A DNA stretch of 61,517 bases from Cyanobacteria bacterium SW_9_44_58 (GTDB taxonomy: Bacteria; Cyanobacteriota; Cyanobacteriia; Cyanobacteriales; Rubidibacteraceae). The notes beneath the pieces are model-generated. The model ran no database searches and was not told the DNA's origin. It was given only the letters and a program-made list of their open reading frames with translations. The DNA is taken from positions 1 through 61,517 of the forward strand of contig PXPI01000016.1 in the NCBI GenBank assembly GCA_003021905.1. The letters run 5' to 3'. A program made the translations under genes and the position numbers. Positions 7,514 through 17,052 of this stretch are shown one piece after another (position 1 is the stretch's first letter; the number at the start of each line of letters is the position of its first letter).

Positions 7514-9268
7514 TTACATCCGTTCTAAAACCTCAATTCCCAGTAGGGATAATCCCAATTTCAGGGTGCGTGCGGTTAAATCCGCTAACATTAAGCGAGA
7601 CGTTCGTTTCGGTTCTTGGGCTTGTAAAACCGGACAGCGATCGTAGAATTGATTAAAGGTCTGACTCAGTTCAAAGAGATATTGACAGAGGCGATTCGGC
7701 AACAACTCTTGTTCCACTTCTTTGATGACATCACTGAGTTGCAGGATATGTTTGGCCAGGACAAATTCACTGTTATCTTCCAGGGAAATGGTTTGATTGC
7801 CTAAGGTGTTTAAATCAATCCCTCCTTTGCGACTAATCCCTTGCACGCGCACATAAGCATAGAGGAGATAGGGGGCGGTGTTCCCTTGCAGGGTGAGCAT
7901 TTTGTCGTAGCTAAAGACATAGTTGCTGGTGCGGTTGCGACTGAGATCCGCGTATTTTACGGCACTAATCCCCACGACTCGGGCGTTTTTTTGGATAAAT
8001 TTTTCACTTTCGCTGCGCCCTTCTTCCGCCAAGCGCCGTTCTAAATCTTGGCGCGATCGCGCGATCGCTTCATCTAACAAATCTTGCAGGCGCACTGTAT
8101 CCCCAGACCGGGTTTTCAGTTTCTTCCCATCTTCTCCCTGGACTAAACCAAAGGGAACATGCACCAATTCCACCTCCTCGGGAACCCAACCGGCGCGTTC
8201 GGCTACCTGAAAAACTTGGGCAAAATGATTCGCTTGTCCGGCATCGGTAACATAAATAATCCGTTGTGCCCCATCTTGCCGGATGCGATAGCGAATGGCA
8301 GCTAAATCGGTTGTGGCGTAGTTATAGCCCCCATCGCTTTTCTGCACAATTAAGGGCAGGGGTTCCCCGGACTTATTGGTAAAGCCTTCCAAAAAGACAC
8401 ATTTTGCCCCTTGATCTTCTTCCACTAAGCCTTTTTCTTCCAACTCCTGTACCGTTTCCCTGAGAAAGGGGTTATAAAAGGATTCACCGCGTTCGGTCAA
8501 CTCAACGCCCAGCAAATCATAAATCACCTGGAACTCCCGCCGCGATTGTTCACAAAGCAATTTCCAAGCGCGAACGCTATCTTCTGCCCCTTTTTGCAGT
8601 TTCACCACTTCTTCGCGGGCGTTTTTTTGGAACTGTTCATCCTCATCAAAGCGTTTTTTCGCCTCACGGTACAACGTCACCAAATCTCCCAAGGCTAAAG
8701 CGTCTGCTTTGGTTAACGCCTCGGGGGAAGCTTCTCGCAAGTAGGCAATCAGCATCCCAAACTGGGTTCCCCAGTCGCCAACATGGTTGAGACGGAACAC
8801 ATCATGGCCGCGAAATTCTAAAATCCGGGCAAGACAATCCCCAATAATGGTGGAACGCAGATGCCCCACGTGCATTTCTTTGGCAATATTGGGACTGGAA
8901 AAATCAACAATCACCCGTTGCGGGGTTTCCGCTTTTTCTACCGCCAGTTGGCTATCTTGGGCAATGGTTTGCAGTTGCGATTCTAAATAACTGGCTTTGA
9001 GTCTAAGATTAATAAATCCCGGTCCGGCAATTTCTGGGGGATGCGAGATGCTTTCAATCTCAAGATGATCCACAATCTGTTGCGCGGTATCTCTGGGCTT
9101 TTGTTTGAGTTCTTTGGCAAGAGAAAGGGCAATATTGGATTGATAGTCCCCAAACTCCGGTTTAGCGGCAGGTACAACCAAGGGATCGGTATCGGCATAG
9201 TCATCGCCGAAGGCCTTAACTAAAGCTTGGGAAACGTGTTGTCGCAGTTGTTCCAGCAGTGAGTACAT
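7514..9268 (-). CDS. argS: Arginyl-tRNA synthetase
   Basis: Charges tRNA-Arg. The 584 residues have the class Ia plan: an N-terminal Add1 domain with [10 protein letters not shown], the HIGH-type motif HVGH at 133-136, a Rossmann catalytic core, a KMSKS-equivalent region reading KKLKTRSGD near residue 390 (ArgRS typically lacks the second Lys), and a C-terminal DALR anticodon-binding domain with [10 protein letters not shown] and a terminal [14 protein letters not shown]. Two adjacent HIP1 octamers lie inside the gene. It precedes gcvT on the same strand by 74 bp. No clear Shine-Dalgarno is present. Confidence 0.97.
   Translation of the reverse strand: MYSLLEQLRQHVSQALVKAFGDDYADTDPLVVPAAKPEFGDYQSNIALSLAKELKQKPRDTAQQIVDHLEIESISHPPEIAGPGFINLRLKASYLESQLQTIAQDSQLAVEKAETPQRVIVDFSSPNIAKEMHVGHLRSTIIGDCLARILEFRGHDVFRLNHVGDWGTQFGMLIAYLREASPEALTKADALALGDLVTLYREAKKRFDEDEQFQKNAREEVVKLQKGAEDSVRAWKLLCEQSRREFQVIYDLLGVELTERGESFYNPFLRETVQELEEKGLVEEDQGAKCVFLEGFTNKSGEPLPLIVQKSDGGYNYATTDLAAIRYRIRQDGAQRIIYVTDAGQANHFAQVFQVAERAGWVPEEVELVHVPFGLVQGEDGKKLKTRSGDTVRLQDLLDEAIARSRQDLERRLAEEGRSESEKFIQKNARVVGISAVKYADLSRNRTSNYVFSYDKMLTLQGNTAPYLLYAYVRVQGISRKGGIDLNTLGNQTISLEDNSEFVLAKHILQLSDVIKEVEQELLPNRLCQYLFELSQTFNQFYDRCPVLQAQEPKRTSRLMLADLTARTLKLGLSLLGIEVLERM
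8053..8068. repeat. Two adjacent HIP1 octamers (GCGATCGC twice)
   Basis: Two copies of the cyanobacterial HIP1 palindrome abut without spacer inside argS, forming one longer palindromic block. The same arrangement occurs at 58347-58362 inside the beta-lactamase-like gene. Confidence 0.9.
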
Positions 9269-9347
9269 AGGAGTGATTAATAACTAAGCCTTCATAAATT
9301 AAGTCCTAATTTTACCAGTTCCAGGGATTGCCAGTCTTTAGGCGGCG

Positions 9348-9962
9348 TTACTGGTTATAGAGATAAATCCTCCGAATATCATCAGGCAATGCCGTTTCTA
9401 GAAGTTGATAGCCTTGTTGGAGGCCGCTTTGCACCTCTTCTTGGTTTAAGGATTCATTAATTTGTTCTAAGTAATCCGCAATCCGGGCTTCACTCCAACG
9501 GAAGGTTTGCGCCATCAACACCATTAAACGCACTAGCGAAGGCAGTTTATTCAGGGCAATTTCCAGGTGACACCAAAACGGCGGCGGGGCAGCTTGTAAG
9601 TCGTAATTAATGTTTTCGATGGGAGGAATTTCAATTTCGTTGAAAGCAATCCCTGTCATTTTGATCAACCAGCTTTGCAAGGAATTTTCCCCGGTTGTTT
9701 CCAGTTCGTTGGGATTTAAATCTTGCATTTGGTAGTATAAATACCGCCAGATCAGGGCAAACAAATAATCCGATTGCACGCGCGATCGCGTACTGTGTTG
9801 AACAATTGTATAAATCAGGGGACTATAGCGACAGAAAATTGCTGTAAAATACTTGCCCTGTTCGGGATATTGTTGCAACAGCGTTAGCAATTCCAAATCG
9901 CTATGCTGGAATAGCGGTTGGACAAGCGGATGGTTTGCTTCTGGAAAACGAGGAATCTGCAC
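9348..9962 (-). CDS. Atypical sigma-70-like protein conserved in cyanobacteria
   Basis: A 204-residue soluble protein. A region-2-like helical segment (RYSPLIYTIVQHSTRSR through YLFALIWRYLYYQM, about residues 45-80) and a region-4-like segment (LNKLPSLVRLMVLMAQ then WSEARIADYLEQ, about residues 135-170) are arranged as in a small sigma factor. The basic, well-conserved DNA-contact residues of true sigma factors are sparse, so promoter recognition is doubtful. The protein is of a type I recall as widespread in cyanobacteria. It is divergent from a VOC-family gene. No anti-sigma gene is adjacent. Confidence 0.6.
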   Translation of the reverse strand: MQIPRFPEANHPLVQPLFQHSDLELLTLLQQYPEQGKYFTAIFCRYSPLIYTIVQHSTRSRVQSDYLFALIWRYLYYQMQDLNPNELETTGENSLQSWLIKMTGIAFNEIEIPPIENINYDLQAAPPPFWCHLEIALNKLPSLVRLMVLMAQTFRWSEARIADYLEQINESLNQEEVQSGLQQGYQLLETALPDDIRRIYLYNQ

Positions 9963-10086
9963 GGCTTTTTGGCAACCAAGACAAATATCAAATAAAGTAA
10001 GCTAGCCTAGAGCTAGAGTGAAACCTGAGTATCGGTTATACCAATTGCACTTTACCGCATGCAACCTCGTTTGTCGGTAAATTTTA

Positions 10087-10686
10087 TTGTCATCTCGAAC
10101 TAATCTGCTTATGCTTTCTGGAATTCTAATGAATATTGCTTGGTTTGCTGCGTTTTTACCGGGACTGGATACGGTTTTTTCCACGCAAGGAATTATGGTG
10201 CTACTCTTAGTCGCCTATGCCGGGGCGATGTGGATGTTTCTAACCAGTGCCCCCAAGGTTCACACCATTATGGTATCGGATTTAGAAGTGGCTCGCCAAT
10301 TTTATGAGGGCGTTCTCAACTTATCCGTGGCAGAAGTTCCTCTCCATTATTATTACAATTATGAACAATCGTTAGGGGCAACCGGCATTGATCCGTTGTA
10401 TATGTCAGCCAATCCGGGAATGGCAACAACTTCCAGTTTCAGCGGTTCGGAAGGCCTGTGGTATCAACTGAAAAAAAACACTCAGCTACACATCATTGCC
10501 GGGGCAAATCACGGGCACAAAGATCGGCAGCGACATGTTTGCTTTGATCGCGATTGTTTAGAACAAATTTTAATGCAGGTGCAAGCAAGACGATTAAAAT
10601 TTAAAGTTCGTCGAACCAAACCGTTGAATTTTTTAGTAAAAGATTTGGATGAACGGGTGATTGAAATGGCAGAAGTTTCTAATTAG
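10087..10686 (+). CDS. Membrane-anchored glyoxalase/VOC-like protein
   Basis: The N-terminus carries two hydrophobic helices (about residues 8-30 and 34-53), then a vicinal-oxygen-chelate-like domain beginning KVHTIMVSDLEVARQFYEGVL. A second half includes HIIAGANHGHKDRQRHVCFD and ends with NFLVKDLDERVIEMAEV. The usual metal ligands are only partly evident, so enzymatic activity is uncertain. The start used here is a TTG at 10087; an ATG at 10111 removes eight residues and leaves both helices intact. I recall the family as conserved in cyanobacteria with no assigned function. It converges on DUF2237 with a hairpin between. Confidence 0.65.
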   Translation: MSSRTNLLMLSGILMNIAWFAAFLPGLDTVFSTQGIMVLLLVAYAGAMWMFLTSAPKVHTIMVSDLEVARQFYEGVLNLSVAEVPLHYYYNYEQSLGATGIDPLYMSANPGMATTSSFSGSEGLWYQLKKNTQLHIIAGANHGHKDRQRHVCFDRDCLEQILMQVQARRLKFKVRRTKPLNFLVKDLDERVIEMAEVSN

Positions 10687-10701
10687 TTTCTGCAACATCT
10701 A

Positions 10702-10741
10702 AAGAATGGAAAACTGATATGTTCATCAATCCTCCATTCTT
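10702..10741. terminator. T-less hairpin between convergent genes
   Basis: A perfect 9-bp inverted repeat (AAGAATGGA with TCCATTCTT) has a 22-nt loop that itself contains TGAT and ATCA. It lies between the stops of two convergent genes and has no T-run on either side. Confidence 0.4.
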
Positions 10742-10774
10742 GGACTCAATGATTCCTATTTTCTGGCTGGTAGA

Positions 10775-11203
10775 TTAATTTCCCATGGCAGATTCCTTAG
10801 CATATTGCTTCAAAATATCCAAAGAAATAACTTCGATTGCCCGAATATGAACGGATTCTAAAATCACTGGTGGGGCAACTCCTGCTTGTCTGGCTTCTTC
10901 CCAGCGAGAGGCGCATAAACACCAGCGATCGCCCGGTTTTAATCCTGGAAAATCAAACATGGGGCGTGGGGTGCTCAAATCATTGCCTTGGGATTTGGTA
11001 TATTCTAAAAATTCTTCTGTCATCTCGGCACAAACCACGTGCAGTCCGAAATCTTGCCCCCCTGTATTGCAGTAGCCATCTCGATAAAATCCGGTGGTGG
11101 GATTATTGCAACACAGTTGTAAGGGTTCTCCTAAAACGTTTTTCGCGTCACTCATTAATTGATTTAAGGATTTGTTGAAGTCTGCTACTTTCAATTTTGC
11201 CAA
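10775..11203 (-). CDS. DUF2237 family protein
   Basis: A 142-residue soluble protein that fits DUF2237 over its whole length. Diagnostic segments are PLQLCCNNPTTGFYRDGYC (about residues 27-45), the DFGLHVVCAEMTEEFLE stretch, and GDRWCLCASRWEEA (about residues 91-104). The conserved cysteines (CC, C, C, CLC) suggest metal binding or redox chemistry, but no function is established. It stands alone, divergent from the rlmL-like gene by 57 bp. Confidence 0.85.
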   Translation of the reverse strand: MAKLKVADFNKSLNQLMSDAKNVLGEPLQLCCNNPTTGFYRDGYCNTGGQDFGLHVVCAEMTEEFLEYTKSQGNDLSTPRPMFDFPGLKPGDRWCLCASRWEEARQAGVAPPVILESVHIRAIEVISLDILKQYAKESAMGN

Positions 11204-11260
11204 ATTTTGCAGCAGCTATCTAGTATGATTATTTTGCATTGCTAAAAGCTAATAAATAAA

Positions 11261-12385
11261 ATGACAGAATATTTTGCAACGATCGCGCGAAGTTTAGAAG
11301 AAACTGCTGCCAAAGAATTAACTGATTTAGGGGCGAAAAATGTGAAGCAAACCTTCACCGGCGTTTCTTTTGAAGGGGATCAAAAATTATTATATAAAGT
11401 AAATCTTTGGTCGCGCATGATTTTTCGCGTTCTCGTTCCCATTAAGAAGTTTCCTTGCAACAATGCCAAACAACTTTACCAGGAAATCCAAAAAATTAAT
11501 TGGGAAAGCTATCTTTCTCCAGAACAAACCTTAGCGGTTCATTGTACCGGTAAAAATCAAGAATTAAATCATACTCACTTTAGTGCCCTACAAGTGAAAA
11601 ACGCGATCGCGGATCAGCAAACGGCGAATTTTGGAAAACGATCCAATGTCGATTTAGAGGCGCCCGATTTAATCCTCAATCTTCACATTAAAAAGACACA
11701 TGCGATCTTAAGTTTAGATAGTACCGGCGAAAGTTTGCACCGTCGCGGCTATCGCCCGGCGATGGGCACTGCCCCCTTAAAAGAAACGTTTGCTTCGGCT
11801 TTATTAGCCATGACAGATTGGGAACCAACATTACCGTTGCTTGATCCCATGTGCGGATCAGGAACCTTCCCGATTGAAGCCGGATTAAAGGCTTTAAATA
11901 GGGCACCGGGATTGTTTAGAAATACCTTTGCCTTTGAAAAATGGCCGGATTTTAATCAGCAACTTTGGGAACAAGTGAAACAACAAGCAAAACAACAAGA
12001 ATTATCCCAACTGCCCGCCGGAATTTATGGGCGCGATCGCGATGGGGACGTTCTCCAGCAAGCCCAAACCAATGCTGAAAATTGTTACCTTGACCAACAC
12101 CTTAATTTCGCCCAAACCGAGCTTTTTCAACTAGAACCGCCAAGCGATAAAGGAATTATTATTTGCAATCCGCCCTATGGAAAACGCCTTGGCGACGTGA
12201 AACAATTAGGCAGTTTATATAAACAACTGGGCGATGTTTTGAAGCAACAATTTAAGGGTTGGGTTACCTATGTTTTATCGGGAAATAAAGAACTCACCAA
12301 ACAAATTGGGTTAAGAACCTCGCAACGCATTCCCGTTTATAACGGTTCGCTATATTGTACGCTGTTGAGATATGAATTGTTTTAG
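11261..12385 (+). CDS. THUMP-domain rRNA methyltransferase (RlmL/RlmK-L N-terminal type)
   Basis: An RNA N2-guanine methyltransferase resembling the N-terminal half of E. coli RlmL, which methylates G2445 of 23S rRNA. A THUMP RNA-binding domain spans about residues 50-150. The SAM-binding motif I is DPMCGSGT at 195-202, and the catalytic NPPY is at 303-306 (IICNPPYGKRLG). At 374 residues it lacks the second (RlmK) methyltransferase domain of the E. coli fusion, which is usual outside gamma-proteobacteria. It converges on thrC with 15 bp between stops, a gap occupied mainly by a HIP1 site. Confidence 0.85.
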   Translation: MTEYFATIARSLEETAAKELTDLGAKNVKQTFTGVSFEGDQKLLYKVNLWSRMIFRVLVPIKKFPCNNAKQLYQEIQKINWESYLSPEQTLAVHCTGKNQELNHTHFSALQVKNAIADQQTANFGKRSNVDLEAPDLILNLHIKKTHAILSLDSTGESLHRRGYRPAMGTAPLKETFASALLAMTDWEPTLPLLDPMCGSGTFPIEAGLKALNRAPGLFRNTFAFEKWPDFNQQLWEQVKQQAKQQELSQLPAGIYGRDRDGDVLQQAQTNAENCYLDQHLNFAQTELFQLEPPSDKGIIICNPPYGKRLGDVKQLGSLYKQLGDVLKQQFKGWVTYVLSGNKELTKQIGLRTSQRIPVYNGSLYCTLLRYELF

Positions 12386-12400
12386 GGCGCGATCGCAGCT

Positions 12401-13516
12401 TTAAAATCCCATTGCTTTCGCCACTTCATCTAAACTTGAAGGAATCCCTGCCTTAACCTGGCTTTGGGCATGATCGATGGCGCTTTGGGGATCTTTTAAT
12501 CCATTGCCGGTCAATACACAAACCACAGTGGTATTACTGGGAATTTGATCCTGAAACTTTAATAACCCTGCCACAGAAGCAGCACTGGCCGGTTCGCAAA
12601 ATACCCCTTCTTCTCGCGCCAATAACCGATAAGCATCTAAAATTTCCTCATCGCTTACCGCATTAAATTCACCTTGACTTGCCTCTTGTACTGCCAACGC
12701 CCGTTGCCAGTTGGCAGGATTGCCAATGCGAATTGCCGTCGCTACGGTATTGGGAGATTTAACCGGATGCCCTTGGACAATGGGCGCAGCTTCCGCTGCC
12801 TGAAATCCCATCATTCGCGGCAGTTTTTCACATTTATTGTGTTGATGGTATTGACAAAAGCCCATCCAATAAGCAGAGATATTCCCCGCATTGCCTACAG
12901 GAATGCAAAGCCAGTCTGGGGCATCTCCTAAACGATCCACGATTTCAAACGCGGCAGTTTTTTGTCCTTCTAGACGATAGGGATTGACGGAGTTTACCAG
13001 GGTTACCGGATAGTCTTGGGCAATCCCTTTGACAATGTTTAAGCAATCATCAAAGTTGCCGTCAATGGCAATAACTTCCGCCCCGTAGAGAAGGGCTTGC
13101 GCTAACTTGCCCAGGGCCAAATACCCATCAGGAATCAGGACAAAGGGTTTCAAACCGGCACGCACCGCATAAGCGGATGCAGAGGCTGAGGTATTGCCGG
13201 TGCTGGCGCAAATAACCGCCTTTGCCCCGGCTTCTTTGGCTTTGGAAATTGCCATGGTCATGCCGCGGTCTTTGAAGCTTCCGGTGGGATTCAAACCGTC
13301 ATATTTAACATAAACACTGACCCCGCGCCCAATACGTTCTGAGAGGCTAAAGGCGGGAACAAGCGGTGTATTGCCTTCTAGGAGAGTAACCACCGGGGTA
13401 GTGGCATCAATGGGTAAAAAGGGACGATAGGCTTCAATCAGACCAGACCAACTTGTCTGATCTTGGACGCGATTTTGAGGTTGGTAAGGGCTAACTGGCG
13501 AAACTCTTGTGGTCAC
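12401..13516 (-). CDS. thrC: Threonine synthase
   Basis: Converts O-phosphohomoserine to threonine with PLP. The catalytic lysine lies in [11 protein letters not shown] (about residue 90 in the short form), the phosphate-binding loop is [15 protein letters not shown], and the C-terminal PLP contact is VLTGNGLKD. The longest frame begins with a TTG at 13555, but a GTG at 13516 has AAGGA five bases upstream and gives [12 protein letters not shown], closer to the family start, so I prefer it. The transcript leader (13517-13796) contains mutually exclusive complementary segments described under findings. It follows crhR on the same strand. Confidence 0.93.
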   Translation of the reverse strand: MTTRVSPVSPYQPQNRVQDQTSWSGLIEAYRPFLPIDATTPVVTLLEGNTPLVPAFSLSERIGRGVSVYVKYDGLNPTGSFKDRGMTMAISKAKEAGAKAVICASTGNTSASASAYAVRAGLKPFVLIPDGYLALGKLAQALLYGAEVIAIDGNFDDCLNIVKGIAQDYPVTLVNSVNPYRLEGQKTAAFEIVDRLGDAPDWLCIPVGNAGNISAYWMGFCQYHQHNKCEKLPRMMGFQAAEAAPIVQGHPVKSPNTVATAIRIGNPANWQRALAVQEASQGEFNAVSDEEILDAYRLLAREEGVFCEPASAASVAGLLKFQDQIPSNTTVVCVLTGNGLKDPQSAIDHAQSQVKAGIPSSLDEVAKAMGF

Positions 13517-13796
13517 GGGTTCCTTGTTTTGTAATTTCAACTTGCTACGCAACAACCCAGGAATGGCGCAAGACGCAACGCAAAATGAACAGCAAGGTTG
13601 GTCGCTTTGTCGCGTTTGGCATTAGCTCTGATTGAAGCTATTTTGGACAATCAACCAACCTGTATGGAGATGCCCCCTACATTATGATCTCGCAAGACCT
13701 GATGATGTAGGTTGATCCCTGGAATATTGTTGCCCTCAATCTACCATAAAATATCGGTACTTGTGGTTTTAACATTGAACAAAAATTAAGAAACCG

Positions 13797-15191
13797 TTAA
13801 GCTTTTGTTGAACGAACAGAGGGTTTGGACGTCCGCTTATTTCGAGGTTTGGGTTTGGGGCGATCGCTGGGGGGATCTTGCCAGTTTTCATCAAGCCAAT
13901 TCGGGCGGTTTTGATCGTAAATCATTTGTAAGGCCGCCGCCGCGATCGCGTGAGCATCGTATTCATCGCTCAATTCCCGCACCAGCGGAAGGAAAGAGGC
14001 CATCCGTTCCCCGCCGAGGCTGCTGTGTAAGTCTTCCCGCAGTTTTTCCAAGCGTTGGGCTTCAATTTCAGCGCGATTGGGAATGGAAAGGATATTCAGC
14101 CGCTGACGCAGCCGCCGCTCAATTTGACGGAGCGTATTGCGATCGCGATATTGGCTTAAACTGATGGCAATGCCGGTTTTGCCGGCGCGTCCGGTTCTGC
14201 CGATGCGGTGGATATAGGTTTCCACATTATCGGGCAAGTCGAAGTTAATGACATGGGAGAGGTTTTCCACATCCAAGCCGCGGGCGGCAATATCCGTTGC
14301 TATGACTAAACGGACTTGACTTTTCCGAAAACGGTGCACTAACCGTTCCCGTTGACCTTGGCTTAAGTCCCCATGATATTCATCAACACTGTAACCTGCT
14401 GCTTGTAACTCCTGGGTGATTTCAGTGGCTGTGCGTTTTGTCCGAACAAAAATCAGCGCCGATTCCGGATTTTCCACCGCTAAAATCGGCTTGAGGGCTT
14501 GCCCTTTGGTCCAACCCCGAGGCACTTTATAAACCCGTTGATCAATCTGCTTCGGTGTGCCTTTGGGCTGTTCCACTCGCAAATTGACGGGATTATCCAT
14601 GAACTCGTTAATCAAGTCCTGGATCTGTTTGGGCATGGTTGCAGAAAAACAAGCCGTTTGCCGTTGTTCCGGAGCTTGTTTCAGGATTTCCCGGACATCG
14701 TCGATAAAGCCCATGCTGAGCATTTCATCCGCTTCATCGAGGACGACATATTGTAAAGTCTGCAAGCGGAGGGCTTTACGATTTAGTAGATCAATAATCC
14801 GTCCAGGGGTTCCCACAACGACTTGGGTTCCTCGTTTAAGGCTTTGAATTTGGCGTTCAATGGATTGACCCCCACACACGGTTAAAATTCTTACCTCGCG
14901 ATCGTGAGAAAAATCTTTAATGGCATTGGCAACTTGTTGCGCCAGTTCTCGCGTGGGCGTCAAAATTAACGCTTGGACAACACTCTGTTCAAGGTTAATG
15001 CGTTCTAAAATCGGAAGTGAAAACGCTGCGGTTTTCCCGGTTCCCGTTTGAGACTGACCGACAACATCGTTTCCCTTGAGAATTTCAGGAATGGCTTGTG
15101 TCTGGACATCAGTGGGCTGCTCGAAGCCTAGTTTCTCTAGCTGATTTGCTCTTGCTTCCGAGAGTCCTAGACTTTGAAAAGAAATGGTCAT
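13797..15191 (-). CDS. crhR: DEAD-box RNA helicase, CrhR/CsdA type
   Basis: A cold- and redox-responsive RNA helicase family in cyanobacteria that remodels mRNA and ribosome structures. All helicase motifs are present: PTDVQTQAIP (Q), QTGTGKT (I), PTRELAQQ (Ia), GTPGR (Ib), DEAD (II), SAT (III), and HRIGRTGR (VI). A CsdA-like C-terminal segment (LREDLHSSLGGE through ALQMIYDQNRP) and a basic, Pro/Lys-rich tail follow. About 464 residues from the ATG at 15191; an upstream TTG at 15209 is less likely. Known relatives are autoregulated through their 5' UTR; I cannot confirm this here. Confidence 0.9.
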   Translation of the reverse strand: MTISFQSLGLSEARANQLEKLGFEQPTDVQTQAIPEILKGNDVVGQSQTGTGKTAAFSLPILERINLEQSVVQALILTPTRELAQQVANAIKDFSHDREVRILTVCGGQSIERQIQSLKRGTQVVVGTPGRIIDLLNRKALRLQTLQYVVLDEADEMLSMGFIDDVREILKQAPEQRQTACFSATMPKQIQDLINEFMDNPVNLRVEQPKGTPKQIDQRVYKVPRGWTKGQALKPILAVENPESALIFVRTKRTATEITQELQAAGYSVDEYHGDLSQGQRERLVHRFRKSQVRLVIATDIAARGLDVENLSHVINFDLPDNVETYIHRIGRTGRAGKTGIAISLSQYRDRNTLRQIERRLRQRLNILSIPNRAEIEAQRLEKLREDLHSSLGGERMASFLPLVRELSDEYDAHAIAAAALQMIYDQNRPNWLDENWQDPPSDRPKPKPRNKRTSKPSVRSTKA

Positions 15192-15377
15192 AAGGATGCT
15201 ATTTCGCAATATTTTGTTACCTTCATAATAGCTTACCGTTTATCCCGATGTTTAAATCAGTTTTTTTTGAAAAATTTGCGATCTCCTTGCTGAAAGCGTT
15301 GTTCGCGGCCAGACAATCCCCACTTGGTTGTTCTTAAAATTGATCCAGACGCAACAATAGCACTTAGGGCAATCAAG

Positions 15378-16565
15378 ATGGGTTCTTCTGAATACACAGT
15401 ACGTTGGCAACAGCAGATTCAAAATGTGTCTCCAAGCCAGTGGAATGCCTTGGCTTTACCCCTTTCCACGCCGTTTTTGGAATGGGAGTGGCTTCACAAC
15501 TTAGAACAATCAGGAAGTGTAACCCCCCGTCGCGGATGGCAGCCCTGTCATTTAACAATTTGGAATCATCAAACATTAGCCGCGGCGGCCCCCTTGTACT
15601 TGAAAGGGCATAGTTATGGGGAATTTGTGTTTGACCAGCAATGGGCGAATTTTGCTTATCGGTTGGGCGTTGAGTACTATCCGAAATTATTGGGAATGAC
15701 GCCTTTTACCCCCGCAGTGGGCTATCGGTTTTTGATTTCCCCGGACGAAGATGAAGCAATGCTTACCAAAATGATGGTAAACGCGATTGAGGAATTTTGC
15801 CGTCAGCAACAGATTGCCGGTTGTCATTTCCTATTTGTGGATCCTGATTGGAAGCCTCTGTTAGAACAATTTGGGTTTCGTGCTTGGCAACACCATAGTT
15901 ACATTTGGGAAAATTCCGGCTTAAATCGTTTTGATGATTATCTCCAATTGTTTAATGCCAATCAACGCCGCAATATTAAACGGGAACGCAAGAAAGTAGA
16001 AAAAGCAGGATTAAAGATGAAAGTTCATGCCGGAGAAGACATTCCCCATTGGATGTTTCCGTTAATTTATCAGTTTTATAGCAACACTTGCGATCAATTT
16101 TTCGGCATGAGCAAATATCTCAATCGTAAGTTTTTTGAGGGATTGTATCCCAATTATGCCAAGCGGGTTGTCGTCTTTGCCGCTTATACCGAAGACAATC
16201 CTCGTCCGGTGGGGTTATCGTTTTGCGTCCGCAAAGGGGAGAATCTTTATGGTCGCTATTGGGGCTGTTTTGAAGAGTTTGACTGTTTACATTTTGAAGC
16301 TTGTTATTATCAACCCATTGAATGGTCCATCGCGCAAGGAATTCACATGTTTGACCCTGGGGCAGGAGGCAGTCATAAACGCCGCCGGGGATTTGCCGCT
16401 AAACCGAATTACAGTTTGCATTGTTTCTATAATCCGCGGATGAGCCAAATTTTAAATGCCTACATTGATGAAATTAATGAAATGGAGCAAGCAGAAATTG
16501 ATGCCATTAATCAAGATTTACCCTTTACGAAGAAAGAAATTGAACTTGATCCCAACCGCGTATAA
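15378..16565 (+). CDS. DUF482 / peptidogalycan-type GNAT-fold protein
   Basis: A protein of about 395 residues of the DUF482 (FemAB-like, peptidogalycan biosynthesis) family, an acyltransferase fold. Signature segments are FLEWEWLHNLEQSGSV near the N-terminus, NFAYRLGVEYYPKLLGMTPFTP, FNANQRRNIKRERKK, and the C-terminal FDPGAGGSHKRRRGF loop. The substrate is unknown; an aminoacyl or acyl transfer role is inferred from fold only. A TTG at 15324 gives 18 extra residues that do not look conserved, so I use the ATG at 15378. It is divergent from crhR. Confidence 0.8.
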   Translation: MGSSEYTVRWQQQIQNVSPSQWNALALPLSTPFLEWEWLHNLEQSGSVTPRRGWQPCHLTIWNHQTLAAAAPLYLKGHSYGEFVFDQQWANFAYRLGVEYYPKLLGMTPFTPAVGYRFLISPDEDEAMLTKMMVNAIEEFCRQQQIAGCHFLFVDPDWKPLLEQFGFRAWQHHSYIWENSGLNRFDDYLQLFNANQRRNIKRERKKVEKAGLKMKVHAGEDIPHWMFPLIYQFYSNTCDQFFGMSKYLNRKFFEGLYPNYAKRVVVFAAYTEDNPRPVGLSFCVRKGENLYGRYWGCFEEFDCLHFEACYYQPIEWSIAQGIHMFDPGAGGSHKRRRGFAAKPNYSLHCFYNPRMSQILNAYIDEINEMEQAEIDAINQDLPFTKKEIELDPNRV

Positions 16566-16656
16566 GTTCAGAGGGTGACCAACGAATAATGGAACGCGAT
16601 CCCAAAATAACGGATAACCGATCATTACTTCGCTGGCCACTGGTTACTGTACACTT

Positions 16657-16860
16657 TTAAATTGTCGTGTACCCCAACATTCCTCGCAGGGTAAAGAACA
16701 CAAGAAAGAAGCCGCTAACAAGAATCCCAATTAAAGCGGTAGCCGTAACCGGACGATTAAAAAGCGGTTTCAACCGTTCAAAAAGGGCAAAGAAAATGCC
16801 TAAACTAAAACTGATTAAATAGCGAGGATAACGCGAAACGTTTTTAAAAAACTCTCCCAT
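16657..16860 (-). CDS. Ycf33-like DUF751 small membrane protein
   Basis: A 67-residue protein beginning MGEFFKNVSRYPRYLI, with two hydrophobic helices (about 13-32 and 42-62). This pattern and length fit DUF751, which includes plastid Ycf33. Its role is not established; genomic conservation suggests a thylakoid or membrane function. The ATG at 16860 is preceded by GGAGG at a rather long spacing of 11 nt. It converges on the DUF482 gene and is divergent from clpB. Confidence 0.75.
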   Translation of the reverse strand: MGEFFKNVSRYPRYLISFSLGIFFALFERLKPLFNRPVTATALIGILVSGFFLVFFTLRGMLGYTTI

Positions 16861-16922
16861 AGTTAATATTACCTCCAATAACGCTTTTTCATTTCTATTT
16901 TAAGGGGCGAAACGATCGGAAT

Positions 16923-17002
16923 GGTTGAAAACCAACCCTGTGAAGTAGGGGTTTCAACCGGATTATTCGCATAAAACTCACTAAGATCGTTAGTAAGTGA
17001 GT
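16923..17002 (+). promoter_or_regulatory. Structured region upstream of clpB
   Basis: Two inverted repeats lie in tandem within 130 bp of the clpB start. The first is GGTTGAAA (16923-16930) with TTTCAACC (16952-16959), containing an inner CCCT/AGGG pair. The second is ACTCACT (16976-16982) with AGTGAGT (16996-17002), which can also fold as ACTAA with TTAGT. The second has the size and position of a heat-shock operator but does not match the CIRCE consensus. Function is inferred. Confidence 0.45.
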
Positions 17003-17052
17003 AATCAACAAGTTAAATAACAGGCCTAGTTTTCGTTAGGGAGGTAACTATT

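Noticed and set aside
16923-16959. Hairpin ending in TTTCAACC resembles part of a cyanobacterial CRISPR repeat.
   Set aside because: It occurs once, without regularly spaced copies or cas genes in the window.
16976-17002. Possible CIRCE element before clpB.
   Set aside because: The arms are ACTCACT/AGTGAGT, not TTAGCACTC/GAGTGCTAA, and the spacing differs.
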